A stretch of 8,432 nucleotides of DNA from an uncultured Erysipelotrichaceae bacterium (GCA_902774655.1 CACYJD010000018.1:1-8432), one strand, 5' to 3'; counted from the first letter of the stretch, positions 1-6,009 are shown. Program-made: numbers and translations. The notes: generated from the letters alone by a model not told the origin.

Positions 1-232
1 ATTCGGTGAGTTCATTGGCTGTTCTAATTTCCCAACATGCAACTACACTGAAACAATAGAGGAACCTATTAAATATACAGGTGAGAACTGCCCAGACTGT
101 GGTAAACCACTTATTTATAAGAAATCAAAAAAGGGCAAAACATTTATCTCTTGTAGTAATTATCCACTCTGTAAATTTGTTAAGAGTTATAAAAAACCTA
201 GCAAGAGTCCCTTAAATTTGAAAAGTGAATAA
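1..232 (+). CDS. topA: DNA topoisomerase I, C-terminal zinc-ribbon end (partial, 5' end outside window)
   Basis: Reading from base 2, 76 codons run to a TAA at 230-232. The fragment carries the C4 zinc-ribbon repeats typical of the C-terminus of bacterial type IA topoisomerase I. First comes the second half of one finger (GCSNFPTCNY, Cys 7 and 13 of the fragment), then a full finger Cys30-x2-Cys33-x17-Cys51-x5-Cys57, then a basic Lys/Ser tail. TopA relaxes negative supercoils through a transient 5'-phosphotyrosine link; these ribbons bind single-stranded DNA and the catalytic core lies upstream of the window. The next gene, trmFO, follows topA in Bacilli, which supports the call. Other zinc-ribbon proteins could look similar over so short a stretch, but motif and context agree. 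Confidence 0.9.
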   Translation, partial: FGEFIGCSNFPTCNYTETIEEPIKYTGENCPDCGKPLIYKKSKKGKTFISCSNYPLCKFVKSYKKPSKSPLNLKSE

Positions 233-262
233 GGTCCAACTGAAAGCTTGGATTTTATTTTT
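233..262 (+). terminator. Weak intrinsic terminator after topA
   Basis: TCCAA (235-239) can pair with TTGGA (248-252) across an 8-nt loop. Two G-U pairs (G234-U253, G233-U254) could extend the stem. The run TTTTATTTTT (253-262) follows at once. The stem is short, so termination may be partial. The hairpin sits directly after the topA stop, and trmFO appears to have its own -10 element downstream. Confidence 0.45.
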
Positions 263-276
263 ACCTATTATTAGAG

Positions 277-282
277 TAGAAT
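277..282 (+). promoter_or_regulatory. -10 box TAGAAT of a possible near-leaderless trmFO promoter
   Basis: TAGAAT matches the TATAAT consensus at 5 of 6 bases and begins 15 nt before the trmFO ATG. Normal spacing would place the transcription start near base 289, three bases before the start codon. No Shine-Dalgarno sequence is visible before this ATG, which fits a leaderless or near-leaderless message. The -35 region (about 253-260) is only T-rich, with no good TTGACA match. The same 15-nt geometry recurs at uppS. Confidence 0.4.
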
Positions 283-291
283 TACAATAAT

Positions 292-1575
292 ATGAAACGA
301 GTTAATGTCATTGGCGCTGGCCTAGCAGGAGTTGAAGCTTGTAACTATCTTTTAAAAAGAGGTTACGAGGTTCATTTATACGAAAAAAGAGGAGTCGCTG
401 CCTCACCTGCACATGTGACTAATCTTTACGCTGAACTTGTTTGTTCTAACTCGCTTAAATCAAGCAGGTTAGATAATGCTTGCGGTCTTCTTAAAGAAGA
501 GATGAGGCACATGGATTCATTAACCATGAAAGTAGCAGAAGAAACCTCGATCCCAAGTGGTAACGCTTTAAGCGTTGATAGAGATACTTTTGCATCAAAA
601 ATCACCCATATAATTAACTCTTTTCCTAATTTGGTATTTCACAACGAAGATGTAATTGACCTTCCAGATGAGCCCACAATTGTAGCGACCGGTCCATTAA
701 CTAGCGATATTTTAGCGAAAAGATTAAATGAAATAATTGGCACTGGATCACTGTTCTTTTTTGACGCTAGTGCGCCAATCGTAAGAGCGGAATCTATTGA
801 TATGAATATTGCATATCGTAAATCTCGTTATGATCAAGATGATGGTAGTTATATTAACTGTCCGATGAGCAAAGAAGAATATGACGCATTTTATGATGCT
901 TTAGTTAATGCTGAACTGGCTCATATTCATGAATTCGATAAGAACTACTTTGATGGATGTATGCCAGTTGAAGTAATAGCAAAAAGAGGAAGAGACACTC
1001 TAAGATTTGGACCACTTAAACCTAAAGGATTACAGGATTTAAGTAGACCAAAAGCATATGCTGTTGTCCAATTAAGACAAGATAATCTCGCTAACGATTT
1101 ATATAACATTGTTGGTTTTCAAACTAATTTAACTTACCCAGAGCAAAAACGAGTTTTCTCTATGATTCCTGGATTGGAACACGCGGAATTCGTTCGATAT
1201 GGTTTAATGCATAGAAATACTTATATTTGTTCACCTGTTGCACTTAATCAGGATATGTCTTTAAAGAATAAACCTAATATTTATATTGCCGGTCAACTCA
1301 GTGGTGTGGAAGGATATGTTGAAAGTGCTGCTATGGGTATCCTTGCAGCTATCTCTATAGATCAAAAATTATCAAATAAAGCGCAAGAAATGCCACCAAT
1401 TCATACAATCATTGGTTCTTTGCGTAATTACATATGCAACGCGAGTAAGGATGATTTTTCACCAATGAATGCTAACTTTGGCATCATTTTTGGCGCAACA
1501 AAAAGCAACCGTGAAGAAACAATTGAGAAGTCTTTAAAATCAATTGATGAATATTGGAAGAGAATAAATGACTAA
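292..1575 (+). CDS. trmFO: Methylenetetrahydrofolate--tRNA-(uracil-5-)-methyltransferase TrmFO
   Basis: This is a folate- and FAD-dependent enzyme that makes 5-methyluridine at position 54 in the T-loop of tRNAs, using methylene-THF as carbon donor and NAD(P)H as reductant. The 427-residue protein is close to the usual length of about 435. Visible motifs are the FAD-binding GAGLAG (residues 8-13), the hallmark AELVCSNSL with Cys51, GCMPVE with Cys223 (these match the two functional cysteines of the B. subtilis enzyme), GQLSGVEGY (from 334) and ANFG (394-397). ATG 292 is chosen because the FAD motif then falls at its normal distance from the N-terminus. No Shine-Dalgarno precedes it. The gene overlaps xerC by 8 nt. 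In some mycoplasmas a relative (RlmFO) instead methylates 23S rRNA, so the substrate is inferred from the family. Confidence 0.96.
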   Translation: MKRVNVIGAGLAGVEACNYLLKRGYEVHLYEKRGVAASPAHVTNLYAELVCSNSLKSSRLDNACGLLKEEMRHMDSLTMKVAEETSIPSGNALSVDRDTFASKITHIINSFPNLVFHNEDVIDLPDEPTIVATGPLTSDILAKRLNEIIGTGSLFFFDASAPIVRAESIDMNIAYRKSRYDQDDGSYINCPMSKEEYDAFYDALVNAELAHIHEFDKNYFDGCMPVEVIAKRGRDTLRFGPLKPKGLQDLSRPKAYAVVQLRQDNLANDLYNIVGFQTNLTYPEQKRVFSMIPGLEHAEFVRYGLMHRNTYICSPVALNQDMSLKNKPNIYIAGQLSGVEGYVESAAMGILAAISIDQKLSNKAQEMPPIHTIIGSLRNYICNASKDDFSPMNANFGIIFGATKSNREETIEKSLKSIDEYWKRIND

Positions 1576-2482
1576 GGAAGTTGAAGAATTTATTAATCAT
1601 TTAAAACTGGATCTCTTTTATAGCGAGCACACTTGTGATGCTTATGAAAGAGATATTGTTTCCTTTTATGAGTTTATTTTCTCTCAAGGAAAAGACTATA
1701 ACGAAGTTGACAAAGAATTAATACGCGACTTCTTAGCTAAAGAACTTGAAAAAGAGCATAACGAATCAACAATCGCGAGAAGAATGTCATGCTTAAGACA
1801 TTTCTATAATTACCTTCTAATACACAATTACGTATCACAAAATCCGTTCATTTTTGTAAGCTCTCCAAAAAAAGGAATAAGATACCCAGATGTTCTTTAC
1901 CCAGAACAAGTTGGACGATTATTTGAACTGAATGCTTTAAGAAATGACCCGCTTGTTCATAGAGATCAAACTATCCTAATGCTTTTGTACGCTAGCGGTT
2001 TAAGAGCGAGTGAATTCGTGAATCTTAAAATCCAAGACGTTGATATAAGGCATAGAAGTATTCGAGTGTTAGGAAAAGGTAAGAAAGAAAGATACACAAT
2101 GTTTGACGAACTAACACGAGACCAACTTAAAGATTATGTTCAAAATCATCGAGATGAACTTATTTATAAAAACGGCAAGTTAAACCCTGATTCACTTGAC
2201 TACCTATTCTTAAATGCACAAGGAAAGAAACTTACCGTTAGAGGTCTAGAGTACATTTTAAAGAAGATTGATGACGAAACCGGATTGCATTATGGTTTAC
2301 ATCCACACACCCTTAGACATAGCTTTGCGACGCATTTATTAGAGGGTGGGGCGGATTTAAGAGTCATTCAAGAATTGCTAGGCCACTCATCGATAAATAC
2401 CACCCAAATCTATACACATGTCAGTGAAGAAGCGATGGTAGAAGAGTATAAAAATGCCCATCCAAGAGCGAAAAAACACTAG
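1568..2482 (+). CDS. xerC: Tyrosine recombinase XerC (CodV-type)
   Basis: This is a site-specific tyrosine recombinase that, with a XerD partner, resolves chromosome dimers at dif near the replication terminus. The 304-residue protein has an N-terminal SAM-like core-binding domain (about 1-95) and a C-terminal catalytic domain with the full active site: Arg146 (ASGLRASE), Lys170 (LGKGKK), His247 and Arg250 (HPHTLRH), His273 (LLGHSS) and nucleophile Tyr282. ATG 1568 overlaps the trmFO stop by 8 nt and has GGAAG at 1556-1560, 7 nt upstream, so it is probably translated from the trmFO message. It ends in TAG. XerC rather than XerD is called because topA-trmFO-xerC is the Bacilli order; sequence motifs alone would not separate the two. 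No dif-like site was recognised in the window. Confidence 0.92.
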   Translation: MTKEVEEFINHLKLDLFYSEHTCDAYERDIVSFYEFIFSQGKDYNEVDKELIRDFLAKELEKEHNESTIARRMSCLRHFYNYLLIHNYVSQNPFIFVSSPKKGIRYPDVLYPEQVGRLFELNALRNDPLVHRDQTILMLLYASGLRASEFVNLKIQDVDIRHRSIRVLGKGKKERYTMFDELTRDQLKDYVQNHRDELIYKNGKLNPDSLDYLFLNAQGKKLTVRGLEYILKKIDDETGLHYGLHPHTLRHSFATHLLEGGADLRVIQELLGHSSINTTQIYTHVSEEAMVEEYKNAHPRAKKH

Positions 2483-2505
2483 GAAGTCGCCTCTTTTAAC
2501 TTTTT
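2464..2505 (+). terminator. Possible weak terminator straddling the xerC stop
   Basis: AAGAGCG (2464-2470, inside the xerC 3' end) can pair with CG (2488-2489) and CTCTT (2491-2495) around a bulged C2490, with a 17-nt loop. T-rich runs follow (2494-2497 and 2501-2505). The large loop and the interrupted U-tract make this a weak candidate. It may let some trmFO-xerC transcription continue into rpsB. Confidence 0.3.
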
Positions 2506-2522
2506 AACAAATTATATTTGTT
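2506..2522. repeat. Perfect 7+7 inverted repeat overlapping the rpsB -35 region
   Basis: AACAAAT (2506-2512), a TAT spacer, and ATTTGTT (2516-2522) form a perfect dyad of 17 bp in all. Its right arm overlaps the -35 hexamer proposed at 2518-2523. It could be an operator for a dimeric regulator or merely chance in AT-rich DNA. An RNA-hairpin role is less likely because it lies upstream of the inferred transcription start. Confidence 0.4.
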
Positions 2523-2547
2523 TTATATATATACGTTGTGATAAGAT
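2518..2547 (+). promoter_or_regulatory. Extended -10 promoter for rpsB-tsf-pyrH-frr
   Basis: TTGTTT (-35, 2518-2523), an 18-nt spacer, and TAAGAT (-10, 2542-2547). The -10 is preceded by TGTGA (2537-2541), a full match to the TRTGN extended -10 element common in Gram-positive sigma-A promoters. The hexamers match consensus at only 3 of 6 and 4 of 6, but the extended element compensates. The inferred start is near base 2554, giving a 5' UTR of about 114 nt before rpsB. Confidence 0.65.
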
Positions 2548-2553
2548 ATTCAC

Positions 2554-2667
2554 GCTGTTTTTAATAAACAGACTACACACATTAGGAATTCACTTTCCGT
2601 GTCCCACTAGACAAACCGGGGGAAAGTGTTCGAACTAATGGAGGTTAAAACAAATGGAGGTTCTATA
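2554..2667 (+). promoter_or_regulatory. Structured rpsB 5' leader RNA, candidate S2 autoregulatory element
   Basis: Hand folding finds a 5' hairpin CTGTTT/AAACAG (2555-2560 with 2566-2571), then a long bulged stem. The outer helix is ATTAG (2581-2585) with CTAAT (2635-2639). Next is GAA (2586-2588) with TTC (2629-2631), with bulges TT (2589-2590) and GAA (2632-2634). The inner helix is a perfect 8-bp CACTTTCC (2591-2598) with GGAAAGTG (2621-2628). The apical part may form TGTC (2600-2603) with GACA (2610-2613), and the CC left in that loop could pair with GGG at 2618-2620 as a pseudoknot. The outer helix ends one base before a GGAGG. In E. coli a structured leader lets S2 repress rpsB-tsf; a similar role here is inference. 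I do not know whether a Bacillota S2-leader family already covers it. Confidence 0.55.
2637..2662 (+). repeat. Tandem 10-nt direct repeat carrying two Shine-Dalgarno cores before rpsB
   Basis: AATGGAGGTT occurs at 2637-2646 and again, identically, at 2653-2662, 16 nt apart. Each copy holds an ATG and a GGAGG. The second GGAGG (2656-2660) is 7 nt before the rpsB ATG at 2668 and decides that start. The first GGAGG (2640-2644) is 9 nt before ATG 2654 and directly abuts the base of the leader stem. Confidence 0.85.
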
Positions 2668-2668
2668 A
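2654..2668 (+). CDS. Possible four-codon upstream ORF (MEVL) coupled to rpsB
   Basis: ATG GAG GTT CTA TAA begins 9 nt after a perfect GGAGG (2640-2644) and ends in TAATG, so its stop shares a base with the rpsB start codon. A ribosome on it would cover the GGAGG that serves rpsB. Expression cannot be shown from sequence, and so short an ORF can arise by chance from the 10-nt repeat. If real, it would couple or tune rpsB initiation. Confidence 0.3.
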   Translation: MEVL

Positions 2669-3744
2669 TGAACGAAGAAAAGAAAGTTGCAGAAGTTAAA
2701 GAGCAAGAAGCTCCAGTTAACGAAGAAGCAAAAGTCATGGATATGGTAATGCATGACGAAAATGCCCCAATCATTACCATGAGAAAACTTCTTGAAGGTG
2801 GCGTACACTTTGGTCACCAAACAAGAAAATGGAATCCAAAGATGAGCAAATTCATCTATGGTGCAAGAAATGGTATTTATATCATTGACCTTGAAAAATC
2901 CGCAGCTAAATTAACAGAAGCATATTTAGCACTTAAGAGTATCGTTGATGAAAACGGTAAAGTCTTATTTGTCGGTATCAAGCCACAATGCAAAGCAGTT
3001 GTTGAAGAACAAGCTTTACGTTCCGGTTCCTTCTACATCACAAATAGATGGTTAGGTGGTACCTTAACAAACTTCAAGACAATTCAAACAAGAATTAGAA
3101 GATTAAAAGAACTCGAAAATATGGAAATCGATGGTTCTTATGATCGCTTACCTAAGAAGGAAGTTGCCCAACTTAAGAAAGAAAAGGATAAACTTTCCAA
3201 GAACTTAGAAGGTATTAAAGAAATGAGAAAGCTCCCACAAGCTGTTATCGTTGTTGATCCTCAACTCGAACACACAGCTGTTAGTGAAGCTCACAAATTA
3301 CACATCCCAGTATTCGGTATTGCTGATACAAACAGTGATCCAGATGTACTCGACTTCCCAATCCCAGCTAATGATGATGCTTTACGCTCAGTCAAATTAG
3401 TTATCACCGTCTTAGCAGATGCTATCGTTGAATCCAAAGGTGGAATCACCGAAATCGCATACACCAAAGATGAAGGTGAAGAAGTCACTATGAAAGATGC
3501 TATCAGACAAGCAGATAAAGAAAACGCTGAAAGATTAGCAGCTATTCGTAAAGCAAGACAAGAAAGACAAGAACGCTTCGAAAAGATGCAAGCTCAAAAA
3601 GAAGCCGCTCGCAAAGCTCGCGAAGAAGGCAAAGAGCCAGCAAAAGAAGGAAAACCTGCTGTTAAAAAGGAAAAAGCCCCTAAAGCAGCCAAGAAAGAAG
3701 TAGCAAAGGAAGAAGCTCCAGAAGCTACAGAAGAGGCTAAATAA
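2668..3744 (+). CDS. rpsB: 30S ribosomal protein uS2, with extended N- and C-termini
   Basis: uS2 is a late-assembling small-subunit protein near the mRNA exit region. The core is unmistakable: GGVHFGHQTRKWNPKM with His47, ITNRWLGGTLTNF, VVDPQLEHTAVSEA and DTNSDPDVLDFPIPANDDA. ATG 2668 is chosen for its GGAGG 7 nt upstream; in-frame GTG 2626 and ATG 2638 lie in or beside the leader stem and lack a well-placed ribosome site. The protein is 358 residues, against about 241-246 in E. coli and B. subtilis. The VHFGHQ motif starts about 32 residues later than usual, after an acidic Glu/Lys/Val segment, and a tail of about 100 residues (257-358) rich in Lys, Glu, Ala and Arg follows the core. The tail looks like a long charged helix, then Lys/Ala/Pro-rich disorder. 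tsf starts 2 nt after the stop. Confidence 0.97.
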   Translation: MNEEKKVAEVKEQEAPVNEEAKVMDMVMHDENAPIITMRKLLEGGVHFGHQTRKWNPKMSKFIYGARNGIYIIDLEKSAAKLTEAYLALKSIVDENGKVLFVGIKPQCKAVVEEQALRSGSFYITNRWLGGTLTNFKTIQTRIRRLKELENMEIDGSYDRLPKKEVAQLKKEKDKLSKNLEGIKEMRKLPQAVIVVDPQLEHTAVSEAHKLHIPVFGIADTNSDPDVLDFPIPANDDALRSVKLVITVLADAIVESKGGITEIAYTKDEGEEVTMKDAIRQADKENAERLAAIRKARQERQERFEKMQAQKEAARKAREEGKEPAKEGKPAVKKEKAPKAAKKEVAKEEAPEATEEAK

Positions 3745-3746
3745 TT

Positions 3747-4613
3747 ATGCCAAGCATGATTGAACTTATTAAAGAACTCAGAGATCGTACCGGTGCAGGT
3801 ATGATGGATTGTAAAAAAGCTCTCGAAGCCACAAATAGTGATGTTGAAAAAGCTATCGACTGGTTAAGAGAAAAAGGCATTGCTAAAGCCCAAGCTAAAG
3901 CAAGTAGAATTGCTGCTGAAGGCTTAAGTGGTGTTAAAGTTGAAGGCGACAAAGCAGTTATCGCTGAAGTCAACTGTGAAACAGACTTCGTTTCTAAAGG
4001 CGAAAAGTTCCACAAATTAGTTGATGATGTTCTCGCTAGTGCATTAGCAAATTCTCCAAAATCAATTGAAGAAGCTAAAGCACAAACAACTCAATTATTC
4101 ACAGACGCAACCGTTTCTATGGGTGAAAAACTTGACTACCGTAGATTCGAAATCGTTTGTAAGAGTGGTGCTCAAGGTTTTGGTTCTTACATCCACATGG
4201 GTGGTAAGATTGCAACCTTAGTTCTCTTAGAAAAAGAAGACGCTGAACTCGCTAAAGGACTCGCTATGCACATCGCTGCTAATGGTCCTAAATACATCAG
4301 TGAAGCAGATATCCCTGCTGAAGTCTTAGAAAAAGAAAGAACCATTCAATTAGAAGCTGCTAAAGTTGATCCAAAATTAGCTTCTAAACCAGAACAAATC
4401 TTAAAAGGTATTGTTGAAGGTAAAGTTAAGAAACTTCTTTCTGAATCTGTCTTATCAAGCCAAGCATATCTTCTTGATGGCGAAAAGAGTGTTGCTCAAG
4501 TCTTAAAAGAAAAAGGTAATAACATTGTTAAATTTGTTAGATACGCTGTCGGAGAAGGCATTGAGAAACGTCAAGACAACTTCGCTGAAGAAGTAATGAA
4601 AGAAATTAAATAA
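3747..4613 (+). CDS. tsf: Elongation factor Ts
   Basis: EF-Ts is the nucleotide-exchange factor that removes GDP from EF-Tu during elongation. The 288-residue protein matches the family length of about 283-293. The N-terminal UBA-like domain carries LRDRTGAGMMDCKKAL. The Asp80-Phe81 pair in CETDFV sits where the TDFV motif that inserts into the EF-Tu magnesium site is found in E. coli. The core subdomains follow, with HIAANGPKYI. The start is ATG 3747, 10 nt after GAGG (3733-3736) inside the rpsB tail; ATG 3756 is possible but 19 nt away. The 2-nt gap from rpsB indicates coupled translation. Phe and Ile codons lean toward TTC and ATC here and in rpsB, as expected for highly expressed genes. 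Confidence 0.97.
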   Translation: MPSMIELIKELRDRTGAGMMDCKKALEATNSDVEKAIDWLREKGIAKAQAKASRIAAEGLSGVKVEGDKAVIAEVNCETDFVSKGEKFHKLVDDVLASALANSPKSIEEAKAQTTQLFTDATVSMGEKLDYRRFEIVCKSGAQGFGSYIHMGGKIATLVLLEKEDAELAKGLAMHIAANGPKYISEADIPAEVLEKERTIQLEAAKVDPKLASKPEQILKGIVEGKVKKLLSESVLSSQAYLLDGEKSVAQVLKEKGNNIVKFVRYAVGEGIEKRQDNFAEEVMKEIK

Positions 4614-4646
4614 TCACTTATAATTAAGTAAATAAGGAGCCGAGCT

Positions 4647-5363
4647 ATGAAATATAACCGTATCTTAGTTAAACTCTCTGGAGAAGCACTTTCCGGTGAT
4701 GGTACTAGCGGTATTATTGATAGTAAGGCTCTTTTATCTACTTTTGAAGTTATTTCAGATATCGCTAAAAGTGGAGTCGAAGTATCTATCGTTATTGGAG
4801 CAGGTAATATTTGTCGAGGAGGTCTAATTGAAAAGACTGGTATTGATAGAGTTACCGGTGACAAAATGGGGATGCTTGGAACTATCATAAATTCCTTCGC
4901 AATTGCTGACCAATTAAATAGACTTGGAAACAAATCCGTGGCACTATCTGCGGTTAAAATGGAAGAATTTATGGAAACTTACTCTCCAGAATTAGCGGAT
5001 AAATATCTCAAAGAAAAGTACATTGTTGTCTTTGGTGGAGGCACTGGTAAACCATTCTTCACAACTGATACATGTGCTACATTAAGAGCTATCGAAACTA
5101 ACTCTGAAGCTATCTTTATTGCAAAGAATGGTGTCGATGGAATTTATGATGATGACCCAAGAGTAAATAAAAATGCTAAAATGTTTAAAAGCATAACTTG
5201 TAGTGAAATCATTTCTCGTAATTTAAAAGTAATGGATTTAACTGCTATTGAGATGCTTAAAGATAAAGACATTGATGTTAGAGTCTTCAATATGGCGGAT
5301 AGAAATAATTTCCTTCGCATTATTAATGGAGAAGATATTGGCACTACCGTCAAGAAAGGATAA
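4647..5363 (+). CDS. pyrH: Uridylate kinase (UMP kinase)
   Basis: Cytosolic PyrH, of the amino-acid-kinase fold, phosphorylates UMP to UDP with ATP for pyrimidine nucleotide synthesis; bacterial forms are hexameric and usually GTP-activated and UTP-inhibited. The 238-residue protein has the usual length. Visible motifs are KLSGEAL near the N-terminus, the glycine-rich VIGAGNICRGG (Gly51-Ala52-Gly53-Asn54), DKMGMLGTIIN, FGGGTGKPFF (from 129) and AKNGVDGIYDDDPR (from 159). The second glycine of the usual GGGN is alanine here. ATG 4647 has AAGGAG (4634-4639) 7 nt upstream. A 33-nt gap separates it from tsf, and frr begins 5 nt after its stop, so it sits mid-operon as in other Bacilli. Confidence 0.97.
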   Translation: MKYNRILVKLSGEALSGDGTSGIIDSKALLSTFEVISDIAKSGVEVSIVIGAGNICRGGLIEKTGIDRVTGDKMGMLGTIINSFAIADQLNRLGNKSVALSAVKMEEFMETYSPELADKYLKEKYIVVFGGGTGKPFFTTDTCATLRAIETNSEAIFIAKNGVDGIYDDDPRVNKNAKMFKSITCSEIISRNLKVMDLTAIEMLKDKDIDVRVFNMADRNNFLRIINGEDIGTTVKKG

Positions 5364-5368
5364 AAACT

Positions 5369-5914
5369 ATGGACGAACTAGCAATTGAAGCAAAAGGAAG
5401 AATGCAAAAAAGCATTGAATCATTTGAAGGAGAACTTTCCCAATTAAGAACTGGAAGAGCCACTCCAGCTATGCTTGATAGAATTGAATGTGACTATTAT
5501 GGAGATAAGATTGCTGTTAACCAAATCTCAAGCATTTCAGTTCCTGAACCAAGACAACTTTTGATTAAACCTTATGACAAAAACGATATTAAATCTATCG
5601 TTGCCGCTATCAATGCGTCATCTTTAGGAATTAATCCTATCGCTGATGGAGATCAAATTAGATTAATTATTCCAGCACTTAACGAAGAAACTCGTAGAGA
5701 CTTAGTTAAAAAGGGTAAAGCAATGCTTGAAGAAGCAAAAGTAGCTATCAGAAATATCAGAAGAGAATATAACGATTTTGTAAAAGACGCTGATGATATG
5801 ACTGATGATTACAAAAAACGTGTTCAAGATGACATTCAAAAAGTCGTCGATGAAGCTACAAAAACTTTAGAAGATATCTTTGCTAAAAAAGAAAAAGATA
5901 TCATGTCTATCTAA
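5369..5914 (+). CDS. frr: Ribosome recycling factor
   Basis: RRF acts with EF-G to split post-termination ribosomes into subunits. The 181-residue protein is close to the typical 185. Family motifs are LSQLRTGRATPAMLD at the hinge of the three-helix bundle, ISVPEPRQLLIKPYDK and LGINPIADGDQIRL in the beta/alpha domain, and the conserved basic segment VAIRNIRREYND, followed by the final long helix. ATG 5369 has AAAGGA (5355-5360), overlapping the end of pyrH, 8 nt upstream. It is the last gene of the rpsB operon, ending 21 nt before the strong terminator hairpin at 5936. Confidence 0.97.
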   Translation: MDELAIEAKGRMQKSIESFEGELSQLRTGRATPAMLDRIECDYYGDKIAVNQISSISVPEPRQLLIKPYDKNDIKSIVAAINASSLGINPIADGDQIRLIIPALNEETRRDLVKKGKAMLEEAKVAIRNIRREYNDFVKDADDMTDDYKKRVQDDIQKVVDEATKTLEDIFAKKEKDIMSI

Positions 5915-5935
5915 GCTATTATTTATAACACTTAT

Positions 5936-5963
5936 GGGGAGCGTAATGCTCCCTTTTCTTTTT
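5936..5963 (+). terminator. Strong intrinsic terminator closing the rpsB-tsf-pyrH-frr operon
   Basis: GGGAGC (5937-5942) pairs perfectly with GCTCCC (5948-5953) around a 5-nt GTAAT loop, with a possible G5936-U5954 wobble. TTTTCTTTTT (5954-5963) follows. The GC-rich stem stands out in AT-rich DNA. It separates frr from uppS, which has its own promoter 47 nt later. Confidence 0.92.
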
Positions 5964-6009
5964 AAAAAGAATTTGTGAGATTATATTTTTATAAATGCTC
6001 GCTTGCGTG

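Noticed and set aside
284..289. TACAAT as the trmFO -10 box
   Set aside because: It is only 8 nt from the ATG, so transcription would start inside the start-codon region; TAGAAT at 277-282 gives a usable position and matches the uppS geometry.
1568..2482. Tyrosine recombinase as a phage or element integrase
   Set aside because: Length, complete Xer-like motifs and the conserved topA-trmFO-xerC context indicate housekeeping XerC; no attachment repeats or element genes are visible.
2626..2667. Longer rpsB reading frame starting at GTG 2626 or ATG 2638
   Set aside because: Both codons lie in the 3' strand of the leader stem or at its base and lack a properly spaced accessible ribosome site, whereas ATG 2668 has GGAGG 7 nt upstream.
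3737..4015. 92-codon antisense open frame over the tsf start
   Set aside because: It mirrors the highly biased tsf codons on the other strand; the Ser/Ala/Leu-rich product matches no family that I recognise.
4619..4624. TATAAT between tsf and pyrH as an internal promoter
   Set aside because: No convincing -35 or extended -10 accompanies it, it sits in an AT-rich 33-nt operon gap, and pyrH has a normal AAGGAG. A weak internal promoter cannot be excluded.
4571..4933. 120-codon antisense open frame over tsf/pyrH
   Set aside because: It is the complement of well-conserved pyrH coding sequence, has low-complexity Ser/Ile/Leu-rich content and no recognisable motif or ribosome site.
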